NCBI GenBank assembly: GCA_001969505.1
Contig: LSSK01001332.1
Span: 1-16,012, forward strand
From: Zancudomyces culisetae
Taxonomy: Eukaryota; Kickxellomycota; Harpellomycetes; Harpellales; Legeriomycetaceae
Direction of reading: 5' to 3'
DNA: 16,012 bases
How positions within the stretch are numbered: position 1 is the first letter of the stretch; the number at the start of each line of letters is the position of its first letter. The notes under the pieces are model-generated. The model saw only the letters and a program-made list of their open reading frames with translations, was not told the origin of the DNA and searched no databases. Shown piece by piece: positions 8,548 through 16,012 of the stretch. The position numbers were made by a program, and so were the translations under genes.

Positions 8548-9247
8548 TCCACTCATAATACTATGTTGCACTACTTACTCTGGGGAGTTTTTTTTTTTGT
8601 TTTTCTATAGCCAGCTTTTGTGCCCAGACTAGCTGATCTATTTGTCATTGGTTGGGATAAATTAGTTATAAGAACCTAACACCAGACAACTGAATATCGT
8701 TTTAGACAAAACAGTATATCATTATTTCAGAAAATGTAGCAAACCGCTCATCTACACCGACAAAGTCATACAAAGCTTAGAAACTTCATTTATTAACTTT
8801 TTTGCTTTTCTATTACAATGTTCATTATTTTATTTACCAAAACTCTACATAACAATCATCCATCTAACTATATTTCTCATTTTTATTTGCCGTACTTCTC
8901 AGCAATTATTTACGCGAAAGTGATAGCTAAACAAAGCTACCATCTGCTTTCTCAGTTTTAATTCTCTTTAATGGCCTTCTTTTAATTCCTCAACAAGCAA
9001 GTATATACAATCATAGTATAATTCACAATTGTTCTATGACGCGATTTAGCTTTTCCAAAACTGACTAGAGAATTTATTTGTAATATAATTAAAACGCTAG
9101 CCGGTATTTTCATAAAACCGATCTTTTGTTTTTGACTATTCCTCAACTCATTAGACTGCTTATAAAAATATTTTAACAAAAGAAAAGCACATTAAAGATA
9201 ATATGTAATAAAAATTGACTATAACTTTACAGATACTCAAACAACTT
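8548..9247. other. Spacer between convergent genes, 3' regions
   Basis: This 700-nt spacer should hold the 3' ends of the glucoamylase (+) and kinase (-) transcripts. An 11-T run at 8588-8598 followed by a T-rich stretch lies 40 nt past the glucoamylase stop. On the minus strand AATAAA (read as TTTATT at 9073-9078) lies about 170 nt past the kinase stop, a candidate poly(A) signal. No gene is supported; the open frame at 8982-9179 (-) is an AT-rich chance frame. Confidence 0.4.
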
Positions 9248-12200
9248 TTATCTGTCTTGTAGTGTTGACATCATTCTTTTTAAATACATCATTATCAATG
9301 CGAATTTTCCTCGATGTCCTGTGAGTCTGTTAACTACAATAGCATAGCGATTTCTTACATACCTGCTGTCAATTCGAACCAATTCGAGTCTAAAAGTTGT
9401 CGAATAATTTTCCAATACCTCCACCTCTCTTTTTCCACTAAGACTTGGGCAGTACTGACAAACCACAGTTAGAGTTGGGTATTGAACTGGTTGTGTGAAC
9501 TTCATACTTTCTTGGGGAACTTCGATCTTGCTTTCCTTTTTCACAATTGAGAGTTCCATTTCTTTAAAGCTGGTTTTAACCTCTTCATCGACACTATCCA
9601 GTTCGGTTTCATGTACCATAACTTGACGATTTTTGCCACGAACATACTTTATTGTCCATACGTACCCTTGAGGCAACATCGCACCGTGATGATTAATTAT
9701 CATTTTTTCAACGCTCTGGGTAAGCTTTTTGTGACTATTTACATATTTTACACCATTATCACAACCTAATCGTCTATTTTTGCGTATTTTTTTACTATTT
9801 CCATCAACATTTCCAATATATTTATATCCACTCTTTCCGCGTTTCCCTTTGCTTGTTTTTAATATTAGCTTGTTTGTATTGAAGGTTTTTAATATCTTAT
9901 TCTTGTGATTAGAATGATTTTGAGGTACTGATACCCCTGGTTTGTTTGAGAGAAGATGAAATAATGAATTAAGTTTTTTCATACCCAGATAGTTGCTTTT
10001 AAATCCACTAGTTGTCTTCACTTTTAAGCTTGGTTGCTTGTCTGTAATCACACCTCTATCTCTAGAATATCCTGCTTCTCCATTGTTATACTCAAGTCCA
10101 ATAGTTGCGTCATTGTAAATATACATTGATGCTCTTCTCAATATATCTGGGCTAGCCAGCATTGCATCTTCAGCCTGTATTAAGTTTTTGGCGTTTGGAA
10201 TCTCAATTTGGTTCACGTAAACAGAGCTTATCTTGCTCTGCCTTAACATATCAACCACTTTTTGCATTATCTGGACAGCCTCTAGCTTATTTAGACATTT
10301 AGGCATTACTATCCTATCTTTTATACTTTCTAGACACCCAACTCGTCTTATTTTATCTTTTTCCTTTATGTATTTATTATCCTTCAATGGTCTTAATGTT
10401 TTATCTTCAATGGATGTAAATTCATATTTACTATTCGTTGAAGAGAAGTCGAGCGATATTTTTTCTTCTATACTCATACTTTTGGCTTCTAAACTTTCCT
10501 GTATATTTTTTCTGCTTCCAACAGTCAGCGTTCGTGCCAAATAAAATTCAGAAAGTCTGTTTTTTACACTTTTGATTGAAATCAACCGTTTTTGCTTTTT
10601 TCTTGTATTTTTTTCGAATATCTCTGAAGTACTTTCTTTGTTCGAGACGTTTTCAAAGACTTTACTAAAAACCCCTTCTCTCAATGACCTTTTCACTACC
10701 GTTTCCTCGGTTGCCCCCTTCCTATCTTCCAGAATATTAGGCATGGATTTTGAAAACTTTTTGTGTTGCATAACGTCCATAGTTGTTTGTAAATACCACT
10801 TCCTTAGTTCGATCTGCTTTGCAATTAAATAGTACATGGATATTATTGGCGATTTTTGTACCTTCACTTTTGTTTTATTTGATTTTGAATTCCAGATATG
10901 ATTCTTTTCACCACTATATTCAGAGTTGTTACTTTTGTAATCAATTCCTACATTTATCTCTGACGTTTTAATAACAGCTTTTATTTTTTTTGACACAAAA
11001 TCAACAGGAATATCAAGGCACACAGCCACCTCCTTAGCAACTAATGGGTCTATCTCATTATCCAACTCAATTAGACCATCCTCACCTGGCAGAATTTTTT
11101 GACACTTGCTGTCCACTCTCGGATGAAGCAGGCAGCACCCGCTCTCAGCTACATCATAAACACCACTGTTTTCTTTAAACCATGGATGCGAAAGTACCTT
11201 TTCTATTGTTATTCTACTACCTATATTTGGTTCCAACATGCTACGAAGTAGGCTTTTGAGTTCCCTACTCATGTATTCATAAAGCTTGAATCTCCCTCTC
11301 ATTATTTTCTCATAGTTTTTATTTTGCGATGGGTCTTCAAATGGAAATTTTCCTGTAATCATTACATAAAGCATTACACCCAAACTCCAGACATCGATTT
11401 CAGGTCCAAAATACGGATCCCCTCGCAGAATTTCCGGTGCGGTGTAGGGCAGACTTCCACAAAAAGTTTCCATTAACCCTTTCTGACTGAAAAAGTTTGC
11501 CAATCCAAAATCAATCAATTTTACACATGGTATTGGGATTTGAACGCAATTGTGCACATCTCGGTCAGAGACATTGATGTGAGGCAACACTTTTTTTTTG
11601 GTTATTTCTTTTTTTTCAACCAGTTTGTTGAATTGTCCAAAACTATGAATAAAACTAGAATAAACGCCTTTATCAATTACAGGTGCATTATCTTGATCCT
11701 TTTTTGTTAGTTTTATTGCAGTATTAGACGTTGAGTAGTCCAACAAAATATTTTCCAGCTTTATATCCCTATGTATTATTGAATATGAGTGACAGAATTT
11801 TATTGTTTCAACTATAGGTTTAAATATCTCTCGCGCCTCTTGTTCACATATTCCCTTGCTTCCAATTCTTTCGGCTAATGTTGGTCCATTGATATAATCG
11901 TAAAACAGATAAAAATGAGCATCTGTCATTCTGAAATCTCGAATACCTACAATGTGGGGATTGAGTTCACCTAACACAGCACTCAAGTTAGCTTCCCTCA
12001 ATACTCTTCTATCCAAAACCTTTGCTCTTTTATGCTCCTTGTGTTCTCTGTGGTATTTATTTGGTGGTATTCGTCTTATAATTTTTACTGCAAACTCATC
12101 TCCAGTTAGTGTATTCTGCATTAGTTTTACTTTTCCATAACTTCCAGAACCCAGATTTTTGATAACTTTGTACTCCCCAAGTGGTGTAGTGAATAAAAAG

Positions 12201-13423
12201 CGCTTTGACTGGCAACGTCTTAAAGATACTGCGATAGATGTTTCGATATCACCCTTTGTGAAGACATCTAGCTTTTTGCTTTTGTACTTATAAGGATTTA
12301 TTGTGTCGTTCTTTTCGTTGTCTTCGTTGTCTTCGTTGTTTTCGTCGTTTTTTTTATTAGTTTTTTCTATTTGTCTGTTGAAAATATCTCTCTCCACTGG
12401 ATTATTTTTTTTTATATTGTGGCAGATATTTTTAATAAGCTTGACATTTTGGGATTTGCCGGAAAGCAAATGCTGTTCTCTTACCCTTTGAGATAGCATT
12501 TTTTCATACTGGAGGGCTTTATTGACTATCTCTCTTTCGGAGATTAGCTTTTCGTACTGAATTTCATTAGACGTGAGTCTTCCATCAGTATGTATTTTTA
12601 ATATTTTGCGCTCTTCATTATCACTTGAAACGAAACTATCCTGATTTCTTTTATTGGCATCTAATATGGAGTTGATTTCGATTTTAGCTATGCTAACTAT
12701 GTTTGAGCCTGTGTTTTTATTAAATACACCTTTTTTTGGTCTGTTATTGTTTATGAAATTCTTTTCGTGTGAATTATACACGTAACTGGGATTATGCCCT
12801 ATTCTCGCAGTTTCTATATTGACTTTTTCCTGTTCCTTATAACTCATAGTTGCATTTTCTCTGGTTTCGGAAAAACCCTTACTGACTGTGCTAGTATCTA
12901 AGCTTTCATTTTTTTTGCTGCTGAACAGTTTCAATGGGGAAAATTCCTGCACTTTTGTGTTAATAGGATGAGTTACTTTTCTACTCGTTTCTTCCTCATC
13001 GATATTTGCACAATTGAATCTTTTAAATTTGTTATTTTTTATATTACAGCTTTCTAGTCTGGGTTTGATATCCCTATTTTCTGGCAATTCTAAACAAAAG
13101 TTGTTAAATGTTTTGGCTTTAAAAATCTTTGTAAAAGCATCTGCAGATTTGTTCTCTACTCCACTAGTTTTGGGTCTAGAGTAGGGATTTTTGACAACTA
13201 CTTCATCTTGTGTTTGTTGTATCGTTGGTATCTTTAGATCATGCTCTTTGGTGCTGCTTAACACTGCCTTTCCGAAGCCCTTATAATCTTTTGCACCACT
13301 AGCTTTGTATTTATTACTAGAAAACTTGTTTATCTGAATTTCTCTGTCTTGTGTTATAGTCTCGGGTATTAGATTCCAACCTAAATTCTTATTTTCTTCA
13401 GCTACTTGTGCTATAATACTCAT
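9248..13423 (-). CDS. Kin1/Kin2-type Ser/Thr protein kinase with KA1-like end
   Basis: A 1391-residue intronless protein. Residues 1-415 are polar and probably disordered, with an Asp/Asn/Glu-rich run at 359-373. The kinase domain spans about 418-749: glycine loop GSGSYG 425-430, K447 in FAVK, alpha-C E477, HRDIKLEN 551-558 with D553, DFG 638-640, T-loop METFCGS with T653, APE 662-664, and the last helix near HPWF 746-749. All catalytic residues are present. TFCGS and GPEIDVWSLG are typical of the AMPK/MARK branch, where an upstream kinase phosphorylates the T-loop threonine. After it come a segment (785-820) resembling the region behind the Kin1 kinase domain, and SPIISMYYL (858-866), close to the conserved Kin1/Kin2 motif. 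Residues 1341-1388 fit a KA1 phospholipid-binding domain at the extreme C terminus. By family it regulates polarity and exocytosis at the plasma membrane. About 70 residues (563-633) interrupt the kinase core. The ATG has A at -3. Confidence 0.9.
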   Translation of the reverse strand: MSIIAQVAEENKNLGWNLIPETITQDREIQINKFSSNKYKASGAKDYKGFGKAVLSSTKEHDLKIPTIQQTQDEVVVKNPYSRPKTSGVENKSADAFTKIFKAKTFNNFCLELPENRDIKPRLESCNIKNNKFKRFNCANIDEEETSRKVTHPINTKVQEFSPLKLFSSKKNESLDTSTVSKGFSETRENATMSYKEQEKVNIETARIGHNPSYVYNSHEKNFINNNRPKKGVFNKNTGSNIVSIAKIEINSILDANKRNQDSFVSSDNEERKILKIHTDGRLTSNEIQYEKLISEREIVNKALQYEKMLSQRVREQHLLSGKSQNVKLIKNICHNIKKNNPVERDIFNRQIEKTNKKNDENNEDNEDNEKNDTINPYKYKSKKLDVFTKGDIETSIAVSLRRCQSKRFLFTTPLGEYKVIKNLGSGSYGKVKLMQNTLTGDEFAVKIIRRIPPNKYHREHKEHKRAKVLDRRVLREANLSAVLGELNPHIVGIRDFRMTDAHFYLFYDYINGPTLAERIGSKGICEQEAREIFKPIVETIKFCHSYSIIHRDIKLENILLDYSTSNTAIKLTKKDQDNAPVIDKGVYSSFIHSFGQFNKLVEKKEITKKKVLPHINVSDRDVHNCVQIPIPCVKLIDFGLANFFSQKGLMETFCGSLPYTAPEILRGDPYFGPEIDVWSLGVMLYVMITGKFPFEDPSQNKNYEKIMRGRFKLYEYMSRELKSLLRSMLEPNIGSRITIEKVLSHPWFKENSGVYDVAESGCCLLHPRVDSKCQKILPGEDGLIELDNEIDPLVAKEVAVCLDIPVDFVSKKIKAVIKTSEINVGIDYKSNNSEYSGEKNHIWNSKSNKTKVKVQKSPIISMYYLIAKQIELRKWYLQTTMDVMQHKKFSKSMPNILEDRKGATEETVVKRSLREGVFSKVFENVSNKESTSEIFEKNTRKKQKRLISIKSVKNRLSEFYLARTLTVGSRKNIQESLEAKSMSIEEKISLDFSSTNSKYEFTSIEDKTLRPLKDNKYIKEKDKIRRVGCLESIKDRIVMPKCLNKLEAVQIMQKVVDMLRQSKISSVYVNQIEIPNAKNLIQAEDAMLASPDILRRASMYIYNDATIGLEYNNGEAGYSRDRGVITDKQPSLKVKTTSGFKSNYLGMKKLNSLFHLLSNKPGVSVPQNHSNHKNKILKTFNTNKLILKTSKGKRGKSGYKYIGNVDGNSKKIRKNRRLGCDNGVKYVNSHKKLTQSVEKMIINHHGAMLPQGYVWTIKYVRGKNRQVMVHETELDSVDEEVKTSFKEMELSIVKKESKIEVPQESMKFTQPVQYPTLTVVCQYCPSLSGKREVEVLENYSTTFRLELVRIDSRYVRNRYAIVVNRLTGHRGKFALIMMYLKRMMSTLQDR
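12305..12349 (-). repeat. Asn/Asp/Glu-coding microsatellite in the kinase gene
   Basis: This stretch encodes residues 359-373 of the kinase with imperfect repeats of the three-residue unit N-E-D (GAAGACAAC-type codons). It lies in the disordered N-terminal region. Such runs vary in length between strains by slippage; no function is implied. Confidence 0.6.
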
Positions 13424-13466
13424 GGTATTACAAGTTAATTAATAATTGTATGTTGGTATATGTTGT

Positions 13467-13475
13467 GTATATTTT
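13467..13475 (-). promoter_or_regulatory. TATA-like element before the kinase gene
   Basis: AAAATATAC on the minus strand lies about 44-52 nt before the kinase ATG, a spacing close to that of the clearer TATA box of the glucoamylase gene. The match is weak in AT-rich DNA. Confidence 0.25.
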
Positions 13476-15698
13476 CGGTTGCTACTTATACCTCTTGTAC
13501 AGTTATGGCGCCTATCATGTGCTAATGTTCAAACTATGTTTATATTCCCGCTTGTATGAAATCACTCTTAATATTTACAGTTGGTAAAAATTTCTAAATA
13601 ACCCCTTGTGCTTGACTTTAAACTGGTAATGTCAGTGGTGGTATATAATTTAACCCAAACAGTCCGTGGTTTTTGCTATACTTCCTTTCTACGTTAAATC
13701 GTTGATGTATTTCCAAAATTCAGCTTAATACTGGGTACACAGGCCACTTTTGACTCCAATTATATTGTTTTTAATATCCTCCTAATTGTTCTTTTTTTTA
13801 TCTGTGTAGCAGTATATCAATATATTAGACGTTTCGCTTTTGCGCTATTTGAGATTTTGTACCTGCTTTGTTATTACACTAGCTTTTATGGATTGCAAAT
13901 GATGCTTGTTCTTTTGTTTTAACTTTGGCCTTTTCACAGATAGTATTTTGTTACTTTATTATATGTTTAATGTTTGGTTATAACGTGGTAGTTCAAACAA
14001 ATAGATGCTAACACAATACTAATATAATAATTAGATTAGATTTCACATCAACTAATCCTCCAACTTAACATTTAATTAGAAAAGGTATAATTCATCTATC
14101 TCAACATGTTTATTTTCCTTCGGTTCAATACGGTGTCTATTTTTGTCTACATTAAAACCACAAGTGTTATCAATACTTGGAAAGTAAAATACATTAAGCG
14201 GATAGCCGCGTTAATAATAAGGAAAGGAAAAGTCCCATGCTTGAACCAACTCCAACATAGTTGTGAAATTCAACATTTGATCTAATTGTATTCTTTCTTG
14301 AACTAAGCCAAACTATTAGCGGAGTAGAAAAATGCTTGGATTATTTTTAGTTTTATAAATATCCTTTATAGTATGTTCAATCTCTAATATTTAGAATTGT
14401 AATTTTAATTTCCAGCTCAGCATGCCTTACTATATCGGTTTTTGGGTAAAATTATTAGGCTAAAAGTCAGACAAATAATTAAATTTCTATAGCATTTCAA
14501 GTATTATTTCTAGTAGCAGACCATATCATATCCATACAGTAGATTGACGGGAATATTGCAATTAAGGAATTTTATTGTAAAAAGTCAGATATTATTCAAC
14601 TATTGTCAAAGTTGCACTTCGAATAAAGACAATACTATTTAGAACCTGAGCATTAAAGCCCCGGAAATGGAAAAAATTGTTTCTCCAAGAGTAATGGAAA
14701 TTGATTGAACTTGTTTCAATTACATTTTTTAATATGTGGAGAATGTGTTAATTTTGAATGAAATAATTATTTATAGTACTATTTTTAAGTATGGAATTTG
14801 GGTCATGCATCTCAATAATGAAAATTATATGAGGGGGATGAAATACTCGTGGCCATTTTTTAAGGTATGATGGGAAGAAGAAAGCTTCAGTTTATAGTTG
14901 GAGAGTTGAAAAGCTGAAAACCAATATCACCCAAAAAACCAGATATTAGGAATACTGCTGTGAAACTAATATATGCACTACGCGTACATTTAATATACAA
15001 AGCCATAAACTAGGCGACTAAAAATATGTTGAAAATATAACAGTCTTGCCCAAGGGTTTAGAAACATTTATCGAATTAGCACTAATATATCGTTTATGAT
15101 ATTATAAAACTGAAATAAAGTACAGATAAAAAAACAAAGTTGGGTCCTTTTTACAAATAAAAAAATCAATGTACACGCTTTTCCCTAAAGAGGTTTACTG
15201 AATCATTATCAGAAATGGTTTGACTTTCGCTAGAGGCCCACTTATTCACATATTCAGAAATCAGGTATCGATTTGTAATTGCAGCCAAGTGCGCTACTAC
15301 TCCATAAACTCGCTTCATTTATATATTTTTTTCACTTACAAATACACTATGTTAATAACACGAACAATATCCTCAAGATTCGTATGTCTGAGCTTTTAAA
15401 GCCCAAGCACAAAAAAAATATTACACGCTGATAAAAGCTAAAGTTAGAATGTTGATAAAAGTGTACCAGCAACCCAACCCTCCTTTGGTTGGTCATAACT
15501 AGAACATGTAATATTTGCCAATTCTGTACAGAACCCGCTGTATGAGTCTCGTGTATTTAAATATCCATATTAATACATTTACATGCCTTTACAGTTAAAA
15601 GAATAAATGTCATCTCCCATATATTCACAGTGCGTGGTAATACCTATTTGACATTAAGTATAGTGTGTAACAGTGCTCTATAAACGCGACATGAAAAA

Positions 15699-15719
15699 GT
15701 CAAATAAATTTTATTTGAC
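15699..15719. repeat. Near-perfect inverted repeat in a 3' UTR
   Basis: Arms GTCAAATAAA and TTTATTTGAC are exact complements around a single central base. It lies about 100 nt beyond the stop of the right-edge gene, so a transcript would fold into a hairpin holding an AATAAA. It overlaps TGACGTCA (15716-15723), a perfect CRE/ATF-type bZIP site. Confidence 0.55.
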
Positions 15720-15732
15720 GTCAAGCTTTATT
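15710..15732 (-). terminator. Candidate poly(A) signals for the right-edge gene
   Basis: On the minus strand two AATAAA hexamers (15732-15727 and 15715-15710) lie 86-108 nt after the TAA stop at 15818-15820. Position and sequence fit a 3' end processing signal, and they support the minus strand as the coding strand of the repeat gene. AATAAA is common in AT-rich DNA. Confidence 0.4.
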
Positions 15733-15817
15733 AAAAGCGGTATTATTCAAAACTTTCAAAACTGAAACTAGTAAATAAATGTTTAGCAGAAAAATGAATG
15801 GATCACACTAAAAAAAA

Positions 15818-16012
15818 TTAGAGACCTGGGGCAGCGGCTGTAGTATCGGTTGTGGCAGCGGCTGTGGTATCAGTTGTGGCAGCGGCTGTGGTGTCAGTTG
15901 TTGCAGCGGCTGTGGTGTCAGTTGTTGCAGCGGCTGTGGTAGCAGTTGTGGCGGCGGCTGTGGTATCAGTTGTGGCAGCGGCTGTGGTGTCAGTTGTTGC
16001 AGCGGCTGTGGT
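15818..16012 (-). CDS. Thr/Ala/Asp 8-residue-repeat protein, C-terminal part
   Basis: Only the last 64 residues and the TAA stop are in the window; the gene continues past the right edge. It consists of tandem units of DTTAAATT with one D-to-A change, ending in TTAAAPGL. Differences between units are almost all silent in this frame (GCA/GCC, GAC/GAT, ACT/ACC, GCT/GCC), which shows that this strand and frame are the coding ones. The composition is mucin-like: threonine-dense, acidic, no lysine or aromatic residue, a candidate for heavy O-mannosylation. In fungi such stretches act as stalks in wall, adhesive or secreted proteins, but no signal peptide is visible here, and the C terminus lacks the hydrophobic tail needed for a GPI anchor. 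The function is therefore unknown and the surface location is inferred. Confidence 0.75.
   Translation of the reverse strand, partial: TTAAATTDTTAAATTDTTAAATTATTAAATTDTTAAATTDTTAAATTDTTAAATTDTTAAAPGL
15830..16012 (-). repeat. 24-bp in-frame coding tandem repeat, 7.6 copies
   Basis: Seven full 24-bp units (starting at 15830, 15854, 15878, 15902, 15926, 15950 and 15974) and 15 bases of an eighth are visible, and the array continues past the edge. Unit length is a multiple of three, so gain or loss of copies keeps the frame. The array is much more GC-rich than its flanks. The outermost unit (15830-15853) next to the stop is the most diverged, as expected at an array end. Confidence 0.9.

Larger units (their letters stand above)
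13424..15817. other. Long AT-rich spacer without a supported gene
   Basis: About 2.4 kb lies between two minus-strand genes. It should contain the kinase promoter (right of 13423) and the 3' UTR of the repeat-protein gene (left of 15818). I found no credible open frame, tRNA boxes, transposon or tandem array. Small structures include a hairpin CCAACC/GGTTGG at 15474-15492 and the palindromes at 15699-15723. A multi-exon gene with short exons or a noncoding RNA cannot be excluded by eye. Confidence 0.5.

Noticed and set aside
11525-11737. Reading the kinase insert as an unspliced intron
   Set aside because: No AG acceptor directly precedes the VKLIDFG codons, no good branch site is visible, and the frame stays open through all 71 codons. 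Left as a finding, not called an intron.
10233-12491. Several plus-strand frames of 62-103 codons inside the kinase gene
   Set aside because: They are antisense shadows of the kinase, whose motifs are intact across the region.
14040-14290. tRNA-like boxes (GGTTCAATACG near 14122; GGTTCAAGC on the minus strand near 14245)
   Set aside because: They do not complete the B-box consensus and no matching A box or acceptor-stem pairing was found.
15821-16012. Cys/Gly/Ser-rich open frame on the plus strand (units like CGSGCGIS), resembling a metal-binding protein
   Set aside because: It has no ATG after the in-frame stop at 15809-15811, and the differences between repeat units are silent only on the minus strand.

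Overview
The window looks like nuclear DNA from an AT-rich eukaryote, most likely a fungus. The genes are monocistronic and separated by long AT-rich spacers, and starts have an A at -3. There is one TATA box at a typical distance and one probable short spliceosomal intron with a TACTAAT branch site. The two recognisable families are a fungal-type GH15 glucoamylase and a Kin1/Kin2-type KA1 kinase. CTG codons fall at conserved leucines, which fits the standard code and argues against CUG-Ser or CUG-Ala yeasts. The AT bias, low gene density and F-box-like/short-ankyrin protein would suit an early-diverging fungus such as a Kickxellomycotina gut fungus, but that placement is inference only.

Layout from left to right. 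1-281 (-): 5' end of a probable two-exon gene of unknown function that runs off the left edge. 282-1607: no supported gene. 1608-5126 (+): large protein with an N-terminal F-box-like motif followed by two blocks of degenerate, shortened ankyrin repeats. 5127-6822: long spacer; its right part is the glucoamylase promoter, with a C-tract, a perfect palindrome centred on an E-box, a TATA box and a 14-codon upstream ORF. 6823-8547 (+): GH15 glucoamylase with an N-terminal membrane or signal segment and no visible starch-binding domain. 8548-9247: spacer between convergent genes. 9248-13423 (-): Kin1/Kin2/PAR-1-type Ser/Thr kinase with a C-terminal KA1-like domain and an unusual insert of about 70 residues between the catalytic loop and DFG. 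13424-15817: long spacer. 15818-16012 (-): 3' end of a protein made of Thr/Ala/Asp 8-residue tandem repeats, cut by the right edge.

The genes do not look like a shared pathway or cluster. The kinase would act in polarity and secretion control, the glucoamylase in glycogen, starch or maltodextrin breakdown, the ankyrin protein possibly as a ubiquitin-ligase adaptor, and the repeat protein perhaps at the cell surface. No mobile element, CRISPR array, rRNA or tRNA was recognised.
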